Source: Tolypothrix tenuis PCC 7101 (GTDB taxonomy: Bacteria; Cyanobacteriota; Cyanobacteriia; Cyanobacteriales; Nostocaceae). Taken from it: a stretch of 64,000 bases of DNA. Positions within the stretch are counted from its first letter, which is position 1. Each line of letters opens with the position of its first letter. Under the pieces are notes generated by a model. It was given only the letters and a program-made list of their open reading frames with translations, had not been told where the DNA came from and made no database searches. Made by a program: the position numbers and the translations under genes. Shown here in pieces: positions 17,763 through 25,793 of the stretch. The stretch is taken from contig NZ_AP018248.1 of assembly GCF_002368295.1 (NCBI RefSeq), positions 434,001 through 498,000 of the forward strand, written 5' to 3'.

Positions 17763-19166
17763 ATGATAGGCAAGATACTGCTACACTTTTTGGATAATGA
17801 ATTAATCACTTTATTTGGTATCAAACAATCAGGGAAAATTTCTAAAAAAATATATCAAGAATTTCGCTTGTCTACTAGATTAGCCTTCCTTCTATGTTCA
17901 GACAAGGTTGTCATTCCTGCATCAAACTATTTTGAATCACCTTTTGCCAAAAAAATTCTTGATGAACTACAAGAATTTAGTGAATTTGGTTATCTTGGTC
18001 TCATTTCTAGTTCAATGAATGTCTTAGAGTTTGTTGAAAAAAAGAAGGAGCAATATTCAACCGATAGAAATCGTTATCCCATATATTTTAAATCTCTTGA
18101 ATCACAGTCTAGTCTTTCTATTTCTGCTACATGGATACCCCGCAATAAAAGTGCTACAGAAGACATTACACAAAACTGGATTACTAATATAGATAATAGT
18201 AGTATTTGGAAAAAGTTTTTTTCAAAAACATCTTATTCAACAGTTGAAAAATTTGAAATAGAACTGTCCAAAGTGCCAGAAAAGCTAGAAGATTCTGCAT
18301 TTATATCTGATTTTGTTGTTCCTCTGTTGCTATGGAAAGATAAAGAATCTTTGTGGATCAAAAATAATGTTAACGTTTTAATAACAAAAGCTTATATTGA
18401 AAGTTTTTTAAATGAATATAATGCGATTTGTATGAGTGATTTTTCATTTTTTGATACTTCTATCATTTTACCAAATGATAGAACACACTTATCTGTATCC
18501 AAGATTAAAAGACTTTTATGGGAAAGAGGTTTGCTTGAATCAATCTCTCATATAAATGGTGAAAGTCTCTTTAAACTAAAACATAGTAAAGAATGGTCTA
18601 GTTTTCTCAGTGAAAAGATACACCCTCTTGTTTTTACTCAAAATAGTCTACATACCTCTTTAGAAGCATTAGATAGGGATATTCAAGAAAAAAATAATAT
18701 TCCATTGAGCCAGCCAGTAGAGGTTATAGACCAAAAAAATACAGATATGAGACCTATTTATAATAATATTATTCAACTTAATGCACTAGCAGAAAACTAT
18801 ATGTCAAAAAATCAAGGAAACGACCTACGTGGTGCAAAGTTCGGAGGTGGATATGCTGAAGGAAATCAGTACGGTGGTATTCTAAATGATTATTCATCAG
18901 AGCAAAAGCAGAGTTTAGCTGAAGTAGCAGCAGAGATTGAAGAACTGTTGGTTCAATTACAGAATCAAGGAGTTAGTCCAGAAGTTGCTCAACAACAGGT
19001 TGCAGAGGATTTAGCTACTCAAGCTCAGAAGAACCCTACAGTTATGGGAAAGCTGGTTAAGTGGAGTCAATCTTTAAGTGATACGGCTGCTAAAACCACT
19101 GTAGCTGAGGCAGCAAAAGAAGTTTTCAAATTAGCTCTACGATTATCTGGAATTCCAATTCCATAA
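17763..19166 (+). CDS. Unknown 467-aa protein with a cyanobacterial tail domain
   Basis: I do not recognise the N-terminal 330 residues. They carry conserved-looking pieces (STRLAFLLCSDKVVIPASNYFES, in parts) and may form a helical sensor or effector domain. Residues about 355-467 start NDLRGAKFGGGYAEGNQYGG, then a helical segment (LAEVAAEIEELLVQLQNQGV). This tail is familiar from cyanobacterial pentapeptide-repeat and conflict-type proteins, where it probably mediates assembly. The gene is AT-rich, unlike the host background, and follows two NDT-like genes. The three together could be a nucleotide-handling defence module, which is a hypothesis. Confidence 0.55.
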   Translation: MIGKILLHFLDNELITLFGIKQSGKISKKIYQEFRLSTRLAFLLCSDKVVIPASNYFESPFAKKILDELQEFSEFGYLGLISSSMNVLEFVEKKKEQYSTDRNRYPIYFKSLESQSSLSISATWIPRNKSATEDITQNWITNIDNSSIWKKFFSKTSYSTVEKFEIELSKVPEKLEDSAFISDFVVPLLLWKDKESLWIKNNVNVLITKAYIESFLNEYNAICMSDFSFFDTSIILPNDRTHLSVSKIKRLLWERGLLESISHINGESLFKLKHSKEWSSFLSEKIHPLVFTQNSLHTSLEALDRDIQEKNNIPLSQPVEVIDQKNTDMRPIYNNIIQLNALAENYMSKNQGNDLRGAKFGGGYAEGNQYGGILNDYSSEQKQSLAEVAAEIEELLVQLQNQGVSPEVAQQQVAEDLATQAQKNPTVMGKLVKWSQSLSDTAAKTTVAEAAKEVFKLALRLSGIPIP

Positions 19167-19374
19167 CTAATTTAATAAATTTTGTTAAAAAACCCAACTG
19201 ATAGTGATGCACTTGAGTTTTCTTTAACTTAGTGTAACTACCCTAGCATTACATAAGAATAGCCATATTAGCTTAGACACAAGAGTCTGCTAATTTGAGT
19301 ACGATCCCCATCATTATCATTTAGTTACTACTTGTATATACTTGTAATAACTTTATTTTCCTTGACAAAGCTAA

Positions 19375-19396
19375 ACCCGTCAACTGTCTGACGGGT
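19375..19396 (-). terminator. Hairpin downstream of the 85-aa RHH gene
   Basis: ACCCGTCA (19375-19382) and TGACGGGT (19389-19396) form a perfect 8-bp stem with a 6-base loop. On the minus strand the stem is followed by TTTAGCTTTG. It lies 70 bases beyond the stop of the minus-strand RHH gene. The short T-stretch makes it a moderate terminator. Confidence 0.5.
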
Positions 19397-19465
19397 CTTG
19401 TTGAATCCTGGGTGCAGAATTAATAATCTCATCTATCCAGCGCCTGAGAGAATCGTTTTCATCTC

Positions 19466-19723
19466 TCAGGCTGCGGTTTTTCCCAAGAGTTCGTTTTGAA
19501 TGATTGCAACCTGTTGCTTTAAGTTCTCTAATTCCCTGTGCATTAGGGTTAAATCCGGTGCTTCGTGGCGTTCTTCGGTAAGGTAAGACCGAATCCATCC
19601 CATAATTAATTCCGAAGCTGTTTTCCCTTCAGACTGAACTTTATCCATAAAAGCTTCCTTCGTCTCATCATCCATTCTGACGATAATTTGATTGTTCAGC
19701 TTTGTTGACTGACGCTTTGCCAT
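19466..19723 (-). CDS. CopG-like ribbon-helix-helix regulator, 85 aa
   Basis: The N-terminal half (NNQIIVRMDDETKEAFMDKV, SEGKTASELIMGWIRSYL) is a typical RHH DNA-binding domain: a basic strand IIVRMD, then two helices. The C-terminal half is a short predicted coiled coil (LMHRELENLKQQVAIIQNEL) for oligomerisation. Such proteins act as repressors or antitoxins. Upstream, at 19.80-19.85 kb, TAGTAAC is repeated at 20-21-base intervals and is a likely operator. It lies in the transposon between the unknown module and the tniQ-tnsC-tnsB genes. Confidence 0.75.
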   Translation of the reverse strand: MAKRQSTKLNNQIIVRMDDETKEAFMDKVQSEGKTASELIMGWIRSYLTEERHEAPDLTLMHRELENLKQQVAIIQNELLGKTAA

Positions 19724-19797
19724 GTTAGTTATCGCTTCAAACCTTAAATCTGTAATAACTCTATTTACCTTAATTTTGCAGGGTTTGGAAAATTTTG

Positions 19798-19845
19798 TAG
19801 TAACGCTCTTGTTTTAGTAGTAACAAGTAACTACAATATAGTAAC
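19798..19845. promoter_or_regulatory. TAGTAAC iterons upstream of the RHH gene
   Basis: TAGTAAC occurs at 19798, 19818 and 19839, with a variant AAGTAAC at 19825. The main spacing is 20-21 bases, two helical turns. It lies between divergent genes (RHH, minus; 100-aa gene, plus) and is a plausible operator for the RHH protein. Confidence 0.5.
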
Positions 19846-19920
19846 AAAGTAAAGGTGATCGCCCTCCGCCAAGAGTAATGCGATCGCCTTTTGTAAAACC
19901 CCATTAGTGAGGTTATTCAC

Positions 19921-20223
19921 ATGATTACACAAGAGGTATTTGACGACCAAACTTTGGCACAATCAGAGTTTGAGGAATACATTGACCAATTAACTGACCC
20001 AGCACCACCAGAAATAGAAATTGACTCTGTAACCGATGATTTTGGAGACATGTATCGAGTTTGGAATGGTTGGCAACTGCTAGGCACTTTTTACCAAAAT
20101 CTTGAAGGTAAATGGATCGTGCAGCCTTGTAATAGCGATGAAAGACCTTGTTGCGATACTCCTTTGCAAGCGCAGTTGCTCATCATAGCTATTAATGGCT
20201 TGCTAGTGGCAGATGCAGCGTAA
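19921..20223 (+). CDS. Hypothetical acidic protein, 100 aa
   Basis: A 100-residue acidic protein without recognised domain. It contains YRVWNGWQLLGTFYQNLEGK, which looks like a small beta-sheet domain, and three cysteines (C80, C87, C88). The ATG follows GTGAGG. A good terminator lies 30 bases after the stop, which supports a real transcript. It is divergent from the 85-aa RHH gene and sits just before the convergent tniQ. I cannot assign a role; it may be a conserved accessory protein of these transposons. Confidence 0.55.
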   Translation: MITQEVFDDQTLAQSEFEEYIDQLTDPAPPEIEIDSVTDDFGDMYRVWNGWQLLGTFYQNLEGKWIVQPCNSDERPCCDTPLQAQLLIIAINGLLVADAA

Positions 20224-20253
20224 ACGCTTTGATATATAAATTTCCCATCGCCT

Positions 20254-20284
20254 AGAGACGTGGTTCATTCCCGTCTCTTTTTTA
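20254..20284 (+). terminator. Rho-independent terminator after the 100-aa gene
   Basis: AGAGACG (20254-20260) pairs with CGTCTCT (20272-20278), followed by a run of T. It is oriented to end the plus-strand 100-aa transcript before the convergent tniQ gene. Confidence 0.75.
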
Positions 20285-20468
20285 TTGCCTGTGCCTGCCA
20301 AGCTGCGGGAGATGGTAAAGGTATTTTGCAGTTACTACATTTGGTTTGCAGACGTAACTGGTAGCGATGTCTACGACAGACTAAGGCTAAGTATCTTTGA
20401 GAAAATGTTGGTAGTAACAACCTCTCGAACGCCTGGTTAAACCAATAAAACTTAACTAGCAGTATTGC

Positions 20469-20981
20469 TTAGTAAGCTTTCTGGCGCTTTTTCATACTTC
20501 TAAAAGGCGTATGGCATTTGTTACATTCTCCCTGTTCCCATAACGCTGGGATAGCAAAACGCTCTTTGCAAAAGGGACATTCGGAAAGCAAACGCAACTT
20601 GTGGCGATCGCAACCCACTGTTGATTGAAACTGCCACTCCAGTCGATGATATGCTTGCTCTGCATAACATACAGCACACAAGCGGATTGGCTCTAATTTC
20701 ATTTTTTCACCCTTGGAAGGGAGCATTTGAGCAATTCGGTCTGCATCCAAGCCAATTAATTTACCAATTGCCTCTAATTCCTTTTGACTAGGAAACGGAT
20801 TAAATCGAAATTTCTCCCACCTTGCTAATACTGGACCAATTCCTACAGCTTTACTTAAAGTTCCAGGTGATGATACACAGACTGCTTCGTGTCGCCTAAA
20901 TCGACCAAAATAGTGACTGATACTTTCTCCTTCCTTCGGTTCGATATACCAAGGCGGATTTTGTAATACTTCTGGCTCCAT
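20469..20981 (-). CDS. tniQ: TniQ, targeting adaptor of the CAST
   Basis: Short TniQ (170 residues), as usual for type V-K elements. The N-terminal part (PPWYIEPKEGESISHYFGRF, RHEAV) is the TniQ family signature. The C-terminal half holds zinc-ribbon cysteines and histidine: C102-C105, C124/H127, C135-C138 and C153-C156 (CAVC, CDRH, CPFC, CNKC). TniQ bridges Cas12k at the R-loop and the TnsC filament. It lies 54 bases after tnsC on the same strand and is presumably transcribed with tnsB and tnsC. The cargo starts directly downstream. Confidence 0.92.
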   Translation of the reverse strand: MEPEVLQNPPWYIEPKEGESISHYFGRFRRHEAVCVSSPGTLSKAVGIGPVLARWEKFRFNPFPSQKELEAIGKLIGLDADRIAQMLPSKGEKMKLEPIRLCAVCYAEQAYHRLEWQFQSTVGCDRHKLRLLSECPFCKERFAIPALWEQGECNKCHTPFRSMKKRQKAY

Positions 20982-21035
20982 GAACCCATAGTTTACGTTT
21001 TACTAAATACTTGAAATCAAAGCAAATAAGAGCCT

Positions 21036-21956
21036 TCAGCTTTTTCTTTTAAATTTAACTTTTGGTTCTTTACGTCTGCCAAACCGTTTCGTCAAATTAT
21101 ATTGATTCAGTTCAAAATGTGGCTCATCTATTTTTAGTATTGCAATCTTGCGAAGTAAATCATACAAAGGCTCAATCAAACCTCCAGATTTTAGCCGCAA
21201 ATAAGAAACTACGCTCTCCATTTGGGTAAGATTTAATCGATGCTTCTCTGGTAAAAATTTTTCTTCCCAATCGTTTACAACCTCAATTACCTCTTCCTCA
21301 TTTAAATTAGGAAACTCGTATGACTCTAAAAACGAGTCATGAACGCGTACGTATGGGAGACTTTTCCGTTCAAGAATATTATCGCCTAGATAGTAAGTGC
21401 CGACTAAGATAACGGGAATTCGCATTTTTGTAAAAACATCAATTAGCTCGTTAAAAGCTTCTAACGTTAAGTAGTCGGCATTACCAATGATGAGTATTTT
21501 GACACCATATCCCTTAATAGTTCCCCATGCACGCGATCGCAAATCTCGCAGTGTTCCAACATGAGCAAGCGGATGACCAATTTCTTCTAGAATCGAACAA
21601 TATAAATCCGTTGGGCCACCATGCTGTTCAATTTCTGCATAGAGAACAGTTGCAGGGATTTCTAAAAGAGTTCCTCTTCGTTTTACGTATTGCGTCCTGT
21701 ACAGTTGACAGGCTTTTAGTAAGCCAGAACCCGTAGCAGATGTAACATAACCACAGAGTTTTGCATCACGCTGGTCATCAAGCCAGTCAAATAATTCCGT
21801 ATCACGATCTAGAGGAAGGTAAGTGTTAGCTTTACCAATTCTTTCAACCTCAGCTTGTGCTTCAGGCGATCGCCGTAGTTCCTCAGCAGATTGCAAACTC
21901 GCATCATACGAATTCTGAAATTCTAGATTGGCATTGGCTAAGTTTATCTCCGACAT
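21036..21956 (-). CDS. tnsC: TnsC, AAA+ family regulator with altered Walker motifs
   Basis: TnsC links the guided target complex to TnsB; in known systems it forms ATP-dependent filaments on DNA. The 306 residues align with ShTnsC (TYLPLDRDTELFDWLDDQR; LRDLRSRAWGTIKGYGVKI; VFTKMRIPVILVGT). The Walker A position reads SATGSGLL (73-80) instead of GxxxTGKT, and Walker B reads ILIIGNAD (154-161) instead of LIIDEAD. The catalytic lysine, threonine and acidic pair are thus missing while the frame is otherwise intact. A polybasic tail (KFKRKS) closes the protein. I chose ATG 21956, five bases after the tnsB stop; a TTG at 21968 would overlap tnsB. Confidence 0.9.
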   Translation of the reverse strand: MSEINLANANLEFQNSYDASLQSAEELRRSPEAQAEVERIGKANTYLPLDRDTELFDWLDDQRDAKLCGYVTSATGSGLLKACQLYRTQYVKRRGTLLEIPATVLYAEIEQHGGPTDLYCSILEEIGHPLAHVGTLRDLRSRAWGTIKGYGVKILIIGNADYLTLEAFNELIDVFTKMRIPVILVGTYYLGDNILERKSLPYVRVHDSFLESYEFPNLNEEEVIEVVNDWEEKFLPEKHRLNLTQMESVVSYLRLKSGGLIEPLYDLLRKIAILKIDEPHFELNQYNLTKRFGRRKEPKVKFKRKS

Positions 21957-21961
21957 GGCAA

Positions 21962-23863
21962 TTACCAATTATTCTCCAAAAATTGGTTCCAATCTTTCTC
22001 ACCTACTCTAGGTCTTCGTCTAGCTTTAGATGTTTGATTAGGATTAGGTTTATTCTGCGTAATTTGCTTATCTATTGAATTTACAATATTTTTGGCATTT
22101 ACGTCAAAATTAGATGTTAAATTTTCTTGTGAATTTATTATTTCCTCTGTTGTTAAATTTTCAGGAAATAACTCAACTATTTTGGATTTATTAGATTTAG
22201 CCTCATGTTTTTGCTGGGCTTTTTTCCGGCGGTGTCTGCGTCGCTCCTTGCGGTTTTGTTCAACATCCTCGAACGTAGATAATCGCTCATTCAAAATAGA
22301 AGAGTTATCAACTTCTTTACATGCATCACGCAATTTCTTCTTAATATAATTCAATTCTGCCAGAGACATCCTTTCTCGTTCACAATCTCTAGCTTGTATA
22401 ACACCAATAAACTCTCCAGGTTCACCATTAATAGGGCGAGTATAAGCAAGAACACTTGTAATATTACGCTTATCATATCTTAAAGAAACTTGCTTCCCTT
22501 CATAATTTAGTAACCAATCTCCTTGGTACACCCAACCCTGAAAGTTGACAGAACCATATTTTTCTACATTGCGGATCGCAACTTTCATTAAACAAATATC
22601 TAGTTCACGTTGATCAAGGATTTCAGGTTCTTCCAGCAACCTTGATTTCCATCGCTCAATACGTTTTTGATTTTTCACCCTTGGGTAATCATGACGATTA
22701 TAGTTGTCTACAAAATATCTCACTAATATTTTTTCAAGATCATCCAGCGTCAGACAAGCAGTCCTTTCTGCTTCTGGAGGACGTTCTTCAACACTGGAAC
22801 CAGTATATCCACCATATAAGGACAAAATCTGCTGATTAATTGTGCCAAATATAGTTTCAATTAAACCACCTGCTTGAGGAAAAGCACGCAACCTTCGTTT
22901 AAAATCCAATTGCAGTGAAATCTGTATTAAATGCTCTGACTTAAATTCCTTAGCACGGTCTGTCACCATATATTCAGGAATGCCATAAATTTGCCATGTG
23001 TCTTGAAGTTCATATTCTGTTCCGTAGTGCTTTGGCAGAATTGCGTGGCGTAGAGCCAAACCAACTTCATGCGAACCAGCAGGTTCAAAACCTAAATAAA
23101 AGCCTGTGACACATCCAGAATAGCTATCCATTACTAACGTAATATAGGGACGAGAAATCACTTTCTTATCTTCTTCGTCAATTAACAAAATATCTAACTT
23201 TGTATGGTCTACCTGCCAAATCTGGTTGCTATGGGTAATTTCTAAAATTCCCTCTGTTGTTTGAATAATTTGTCCTTCGATGGGTGAACCGGGATGGCGA
23301 ACTGTTTTATGTTTCTGTTCTAAATAGGAATTGATGATCTTATAAACAGTCACATGAGAAGGATGTGTGCCTGCTACTAAATCCTCCCTAACTTGAGAGT
23401 ACTCCTTAAATTTTTCGTCATGCTTCTTGTGTAGCAGTTTTTCTCCTTGGGAGGCTAGAGCTTTTAAATAACCAAAAATCTGATTGTGATTAATCCGAGA
23501 ACCTTCTCTGTTACCCCATTTATGAAGGTTGACAATAAAATCATGCCACTGCTGGGAAATACGATATTGTCCTTTATCCTTACGCCCAACAGCTAGAGTC
23601 GCAACTCCTACCTGCTCAACTTTCTCCACCATGCGCTTAATAGTTCGGGTGCTTTTACCCAAAGCTTTCGCCGCATCTGCGATCGCATCCATACGAGCTG
23701 CTTTGTTAGGCGCTTGGCGGATGGCATCTATTAATTCCACCTTTTTAAGATAGTCGGATGAATCTTCGTTAACTAGTAGGTGCTTTGTTTGCTCTTCTTC
23801 CTGATTTGCCGCTTCCTCAATCTCTAATCCTGGAAAGGCTTCGCTCGTAGGCTTCCTGGGCAT
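21962..23863 (-). CDS. tnsB: TnsB, DDE transposase of the CAST
   Basis: TnsB binds the repeated end sites and joins the 3' ends to target DNA. The 633 residues show N-terminal helix-turn-helix DNA-binding domains (AAKALGKSTRTIKRMVEKVE near 64-83; HPSHVTVYKIINSYL near 170), then the RNase-H-fold catalytic core with D219 (IWQVDHTKLD), D302 (YMVTDRAKEF) and E336 (AGGLIETIFG). The C-terminal 200 residues hold a barrel and a basic region (NRKERRRHRRKKAQQKHEAK) and end in a tail that should contact TnsC. No tnsA is present, so cointegrate products are expected, as in other V-K elements. It starts 200 bases inside the transposon end. Confidence 0.95.
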   Translation of the reverse strand: MPRKPTSEAFPGLEIEEAANQEEEQTKHLLVNEDSSDYLKKVELIDAIRQAPNKAARMDAIADAAKALGKSTRTIKRMVEKVEQVGVATLAVGRKDKGQYRISQQWHDFIVNLHKWGNREGSRINHNQIFGYLKALASQGEKLLHKKHDEKFKEYSQVREDLVAGTHPSHVTVYKIINSYLEQKHKTVRHPGSPIEGQIIQTTEGILEITHSNQIWQVDHTKLDILLIDEEDKKVISRPYITLVMDSYSGCVTGFYLGFEPAGSHEVGLALRHAILPKHYGTEYELQDTWQIYGIPEYMVTDRAKEFKSEHLIQISLQLDFKRRLRAFPQAGGLIETIFGTINQQILSLYGGYTGSSVEERPPEAERTACLTLDDLEKILVRYFVDNYNRHDYPRVKNQKRIERWKSRLLEEPEILDQRELDICLMKVAIRNVEKYGSVNFQGWVYQGDWLLNYEGKQVSLRYDKRNITSVLAYTRPINGEPGEFIGVIQARDCERERMSLAELNYIKKKLRDACKEVDNSSILNERLSTFEDVEQNRKERRRHRRKKAQQKHEAKSNKSKIVELFPENLTTEEIINSQENLTSNFDVNAKNIVNSIDKQITQNKPNPNQTSKARRRPRVGEKDWNQFLENNW

Positions 23864-24019
23864 CAGCTCATCTCCAAAAAATATGTCATCATTTACTTTA
23901 AAATTTTATATGATTTATGACATCATTTGATTTAAAAATAGGAAAAGAATAATCTAAAAACAAAATAGCTGAACCCCTTGCTATGAATAGGTTTCAGCTA
24001 TAAGCGCTATAAATTGAAA

Positions 24020-24064
24020 ATGGACAATAATTCTTTAAAATGGACAATAATTATTTAATGGACA
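24020..24064. repeat. Transposon end (tnsB side) with TnsB-type sites
   Basis: ATGGACAATAATTCTTTAA starts at 24020 and ATGGACAATAATTATTTAA at 24040; the terminal TGGACA is 24059-24064. They are the inverted forms of the sites at the other end. A hairpin (TAGCTGAACC with GGTTTCAGCTA) lies at about 23969-24002, between the sites and tnsB. Confidence 0.88.
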
Positions 24065-24069
24065 CCATA
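24065..24069. repeat. Target-site duplication CCATA (far side)
   Basis: This is the second copy of the five bases found at 7119-7123. Here it represents the former 3' end of the tRNA-Ala region pushed 16.9 kb away. Confidence 0.92.
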
Positions 24070-24083
24070 TGGAAGTCAAATAA

Positions 24084-24105
24084 TTATCGTTATTTTTAAC
24101 GATAA
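24084..24105 (+). terminator. Hairpin, probably the displaced tRNA-Ala terminator
   Basis: TTATCGTTA (24084-24092) and TAACGATAA (24097-24105) form a perfect stem with a TTTT loop, 15 bases after the duplication. Before the insertion it lay about 20 bases after the tRNA. It is now separated from it by the transposon. Confidence 0.4.
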
Positions 24106-24171
24106 CAATAGTATAAATTGAGTTTTGGAAAAACTATATTTTCATTACTCAAATCTTACTCCTCAAAACTC

Positions 24172-25728
24172 TTAAAAAAATCCTCCTCCGCCTGGAGTTT
24201 CTATCACAAATACATCTCCAGGTTTCATTTCTACAGTTGCAGTGCTATCTAAAGTTTCTTGATTACCATTTTGACGTTGTACCCAGTTGCGTCCTACTTT
24301 TCCTGCTTCTCCACCATTTAATCCAAAAGGAGGAATACGCCGATGATTAGAAAGAATATTTGCTGTCATTGGTTCTAGAAACTTGATGCGGCGAATGACT
24401 CCATTACCGCCAGAAAATTTGCCTTTACCGCCGCTATCGGGACGCAAACTAAAGCTTTCTACTTGTACAGGATAGCGAGTTTCTAAAACTTCAGGATCAG
24501 TTAGGCGGGAGTTAGTCATGTGGGTATGAACTGCATCAGTACCATGAAAGTTAATCCCTGCGCCGGAACCACCACAGATAGTTTCATAATATTGATAACG
24601 TTCATTCCCAAACGTAAAGTTATTCATGGTTCCCTGTGAAGCAGCCATGACACCTAAAGCACTATATAATGCATCAACAATTGTTTGAGATGTCTCTACA
24701 TTACCTGCAACTACGGCTGCTGGATAAGTTGGGTTCAGCATACAACCTTCAGGAATGATAATTTCCAAAGGTTTTAAACACCCTGCATTTAGGGGAATAC
24801 TATCTTTTACTAAAGTACGAAAAACATATAATACTGCTGCCTGTGTGACAGCTTGAGGAGCATTAAAGTTACTATCTAATTGTGCAGATGTCCCAGTAAA
24901 ATCAATAGTAGCACTGCGATTTTCATGATTGATTTTTACTACTACCTGAATTTTTGCCCCGCTATCCATTTCATAGCAAAATGAACCATCTTTAAGAATA
25001 TCAATTGCTCGTCTAACTGCCTCCTCTGCATTATCTTGCACAAATTTCATATAAGCTTGCACTGTTTGCAAACCATATTGATTAACCATCTTATGCAGTT
25101 CTTGCACGCCTCGTTCATTTGCAGCAATTTGTGCTTTAAAGTCTGCAATATTTTGGTTAGCATTACGAGCAGGATAACGATGATTTAAAAGTAAATTTCG
25201 TACTGGCTGTTCCCGAAAGTTACCTTCTTCTACTAAGAGAAAATTATCAAATAAAATTCCTTCTTCTTCTACATTTTTACTGTGGGGAGACATAGAACCT
25301 GGGGTAATACCACCAATATCGGCTTGATGTCCGCGAGAAGCAACATAGAAAAGAGGACTGTTAACTAAAATATTTTCACTACTATCAAGAAATACAGGAG
25401 TAATTGCAGTGACATCGGGAAGATGGGTGCCGCCATTATAAGGATTATTAGATAAATAGACGTTTCCGGGTTTTATATTTTTGCCTTTATCGTTAATTAA
25501 ACTGCGGACACTTTCACTCATAGAACCTAAATGTACGGGAATATGAGGCGCATTCGCTACTAATAATCCAGCAGTATCAAAAATAGCGCAGGAAAAATCT
25601 AGACGTTCTTTGATATTCACAGATGCAGCTGTATTTTGCAGAACAATTCCCATTTGTTCAGCGATAAATTGATAGAGATTTTTAAAGATTTCTAGACGAA
25701 CAGGGTCGGGTTGAGAAATTTCGTACAT
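24172..25728 (-). CDS. hyuB: Hydantoinase/5-oxoprolinase subunit B
   Basis: HyuB-type protein (518 residues), the partner of HyuA in ATP-dependent cleavage of 5-oxoproline or hydantoin-like rings in the cytosol. Visible family signatures are ERLDFSCAIFD, PVHLGSMSESV, NNPYNGGTHLPDVT, RGHQADIGGITPGSM, NFNAPQAVTQAAVLY, CGGSGAG and a glycine-rich C-terminus (TPGGGGFF). The length is normal and the frame complete. hyuA is on the same strand about 1.4 kb upstream, with two other genes between. The exact substrate cannot be told from the sequence. The CAST ends about 110 bases beyond its stop. Confidence 0.9.
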   Translation of the reverse strand: MYEISQPDPVRLEIFKNLYQFIAEQMGIVLQNTAASVNIKERLDFSCAIFDTAGLLVANAPHIPVHLGSMSESVRSLINDKGKNIKPGNVYLSNNPYNGGTHLPDVTAITPVFLDSSENILVNSPLFYVASRGHQADIGGITPGSMSPHSKNVEEEGILFDNFLLVEEGNFREQPVRNLLLNHRYPARNANQNIADFKAQIAANERGVQELHKMVNQYGLQTVQAYMKFVQDNAEEAVRRAIDILKDGSFCYEMDSGAKIQVVVKINHENRSATIDFTGTSAQLDSNFNAPQAVTQAAVLYVFRTLVKDSIPLNAGCLKPLEIIIPEGCMLNPTYPAAVVAGNVETSQTIVDALYSALGVMAASQGTMNNFTFGNERYQYYETICGGSGAGINFHGTDAVHTHMTNSRLTDPEVLETRYPVQVESFSLRPDSGGKGKFSGGNGVIRRIKFLEPMTANILSNHRRIPPFGLNGGEAGKVGRNWVQRQNGNQETLDSTATVEMKPGDVFVIETPGGGGFF

Positions 25729-25793
25729 TTTTGCTCCTATTTTTGAGATATAGCAACTTCCGTAGTTTTATATCATGAGAATTAAACAGGTGC

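Larger units (their letters stand above)
7124..24064. mobile_element. Type V-K CRISPR-associated transposon (CAST), 16.9 kb
   Basis: A complete RNA-guided Tn7-like transposon. Its ends are TGTACATTAAAT at 7124 and, read inward on the minus strand, TGTCCATTAAAT at 24064, flanked by the CCATA duplication. Transposition genes tnsB, tnsC, tniQ, the effector cas12k, the tracrRNA region and the CRISPR array all lie on the minus strand in the order known for this class. The cargo (10.8-20.2 kb) lies between cas12k and tniQ and holds a damaged type I R-M locus, an unknown three-gene module and two RHH regulators. No tnsA is present, as expected for V-K elements. The cas12k/CRISPR end is nearest the tRNA target. 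Exact ends and duplication point to a fairly recent insertion. Confidence 0.96.
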
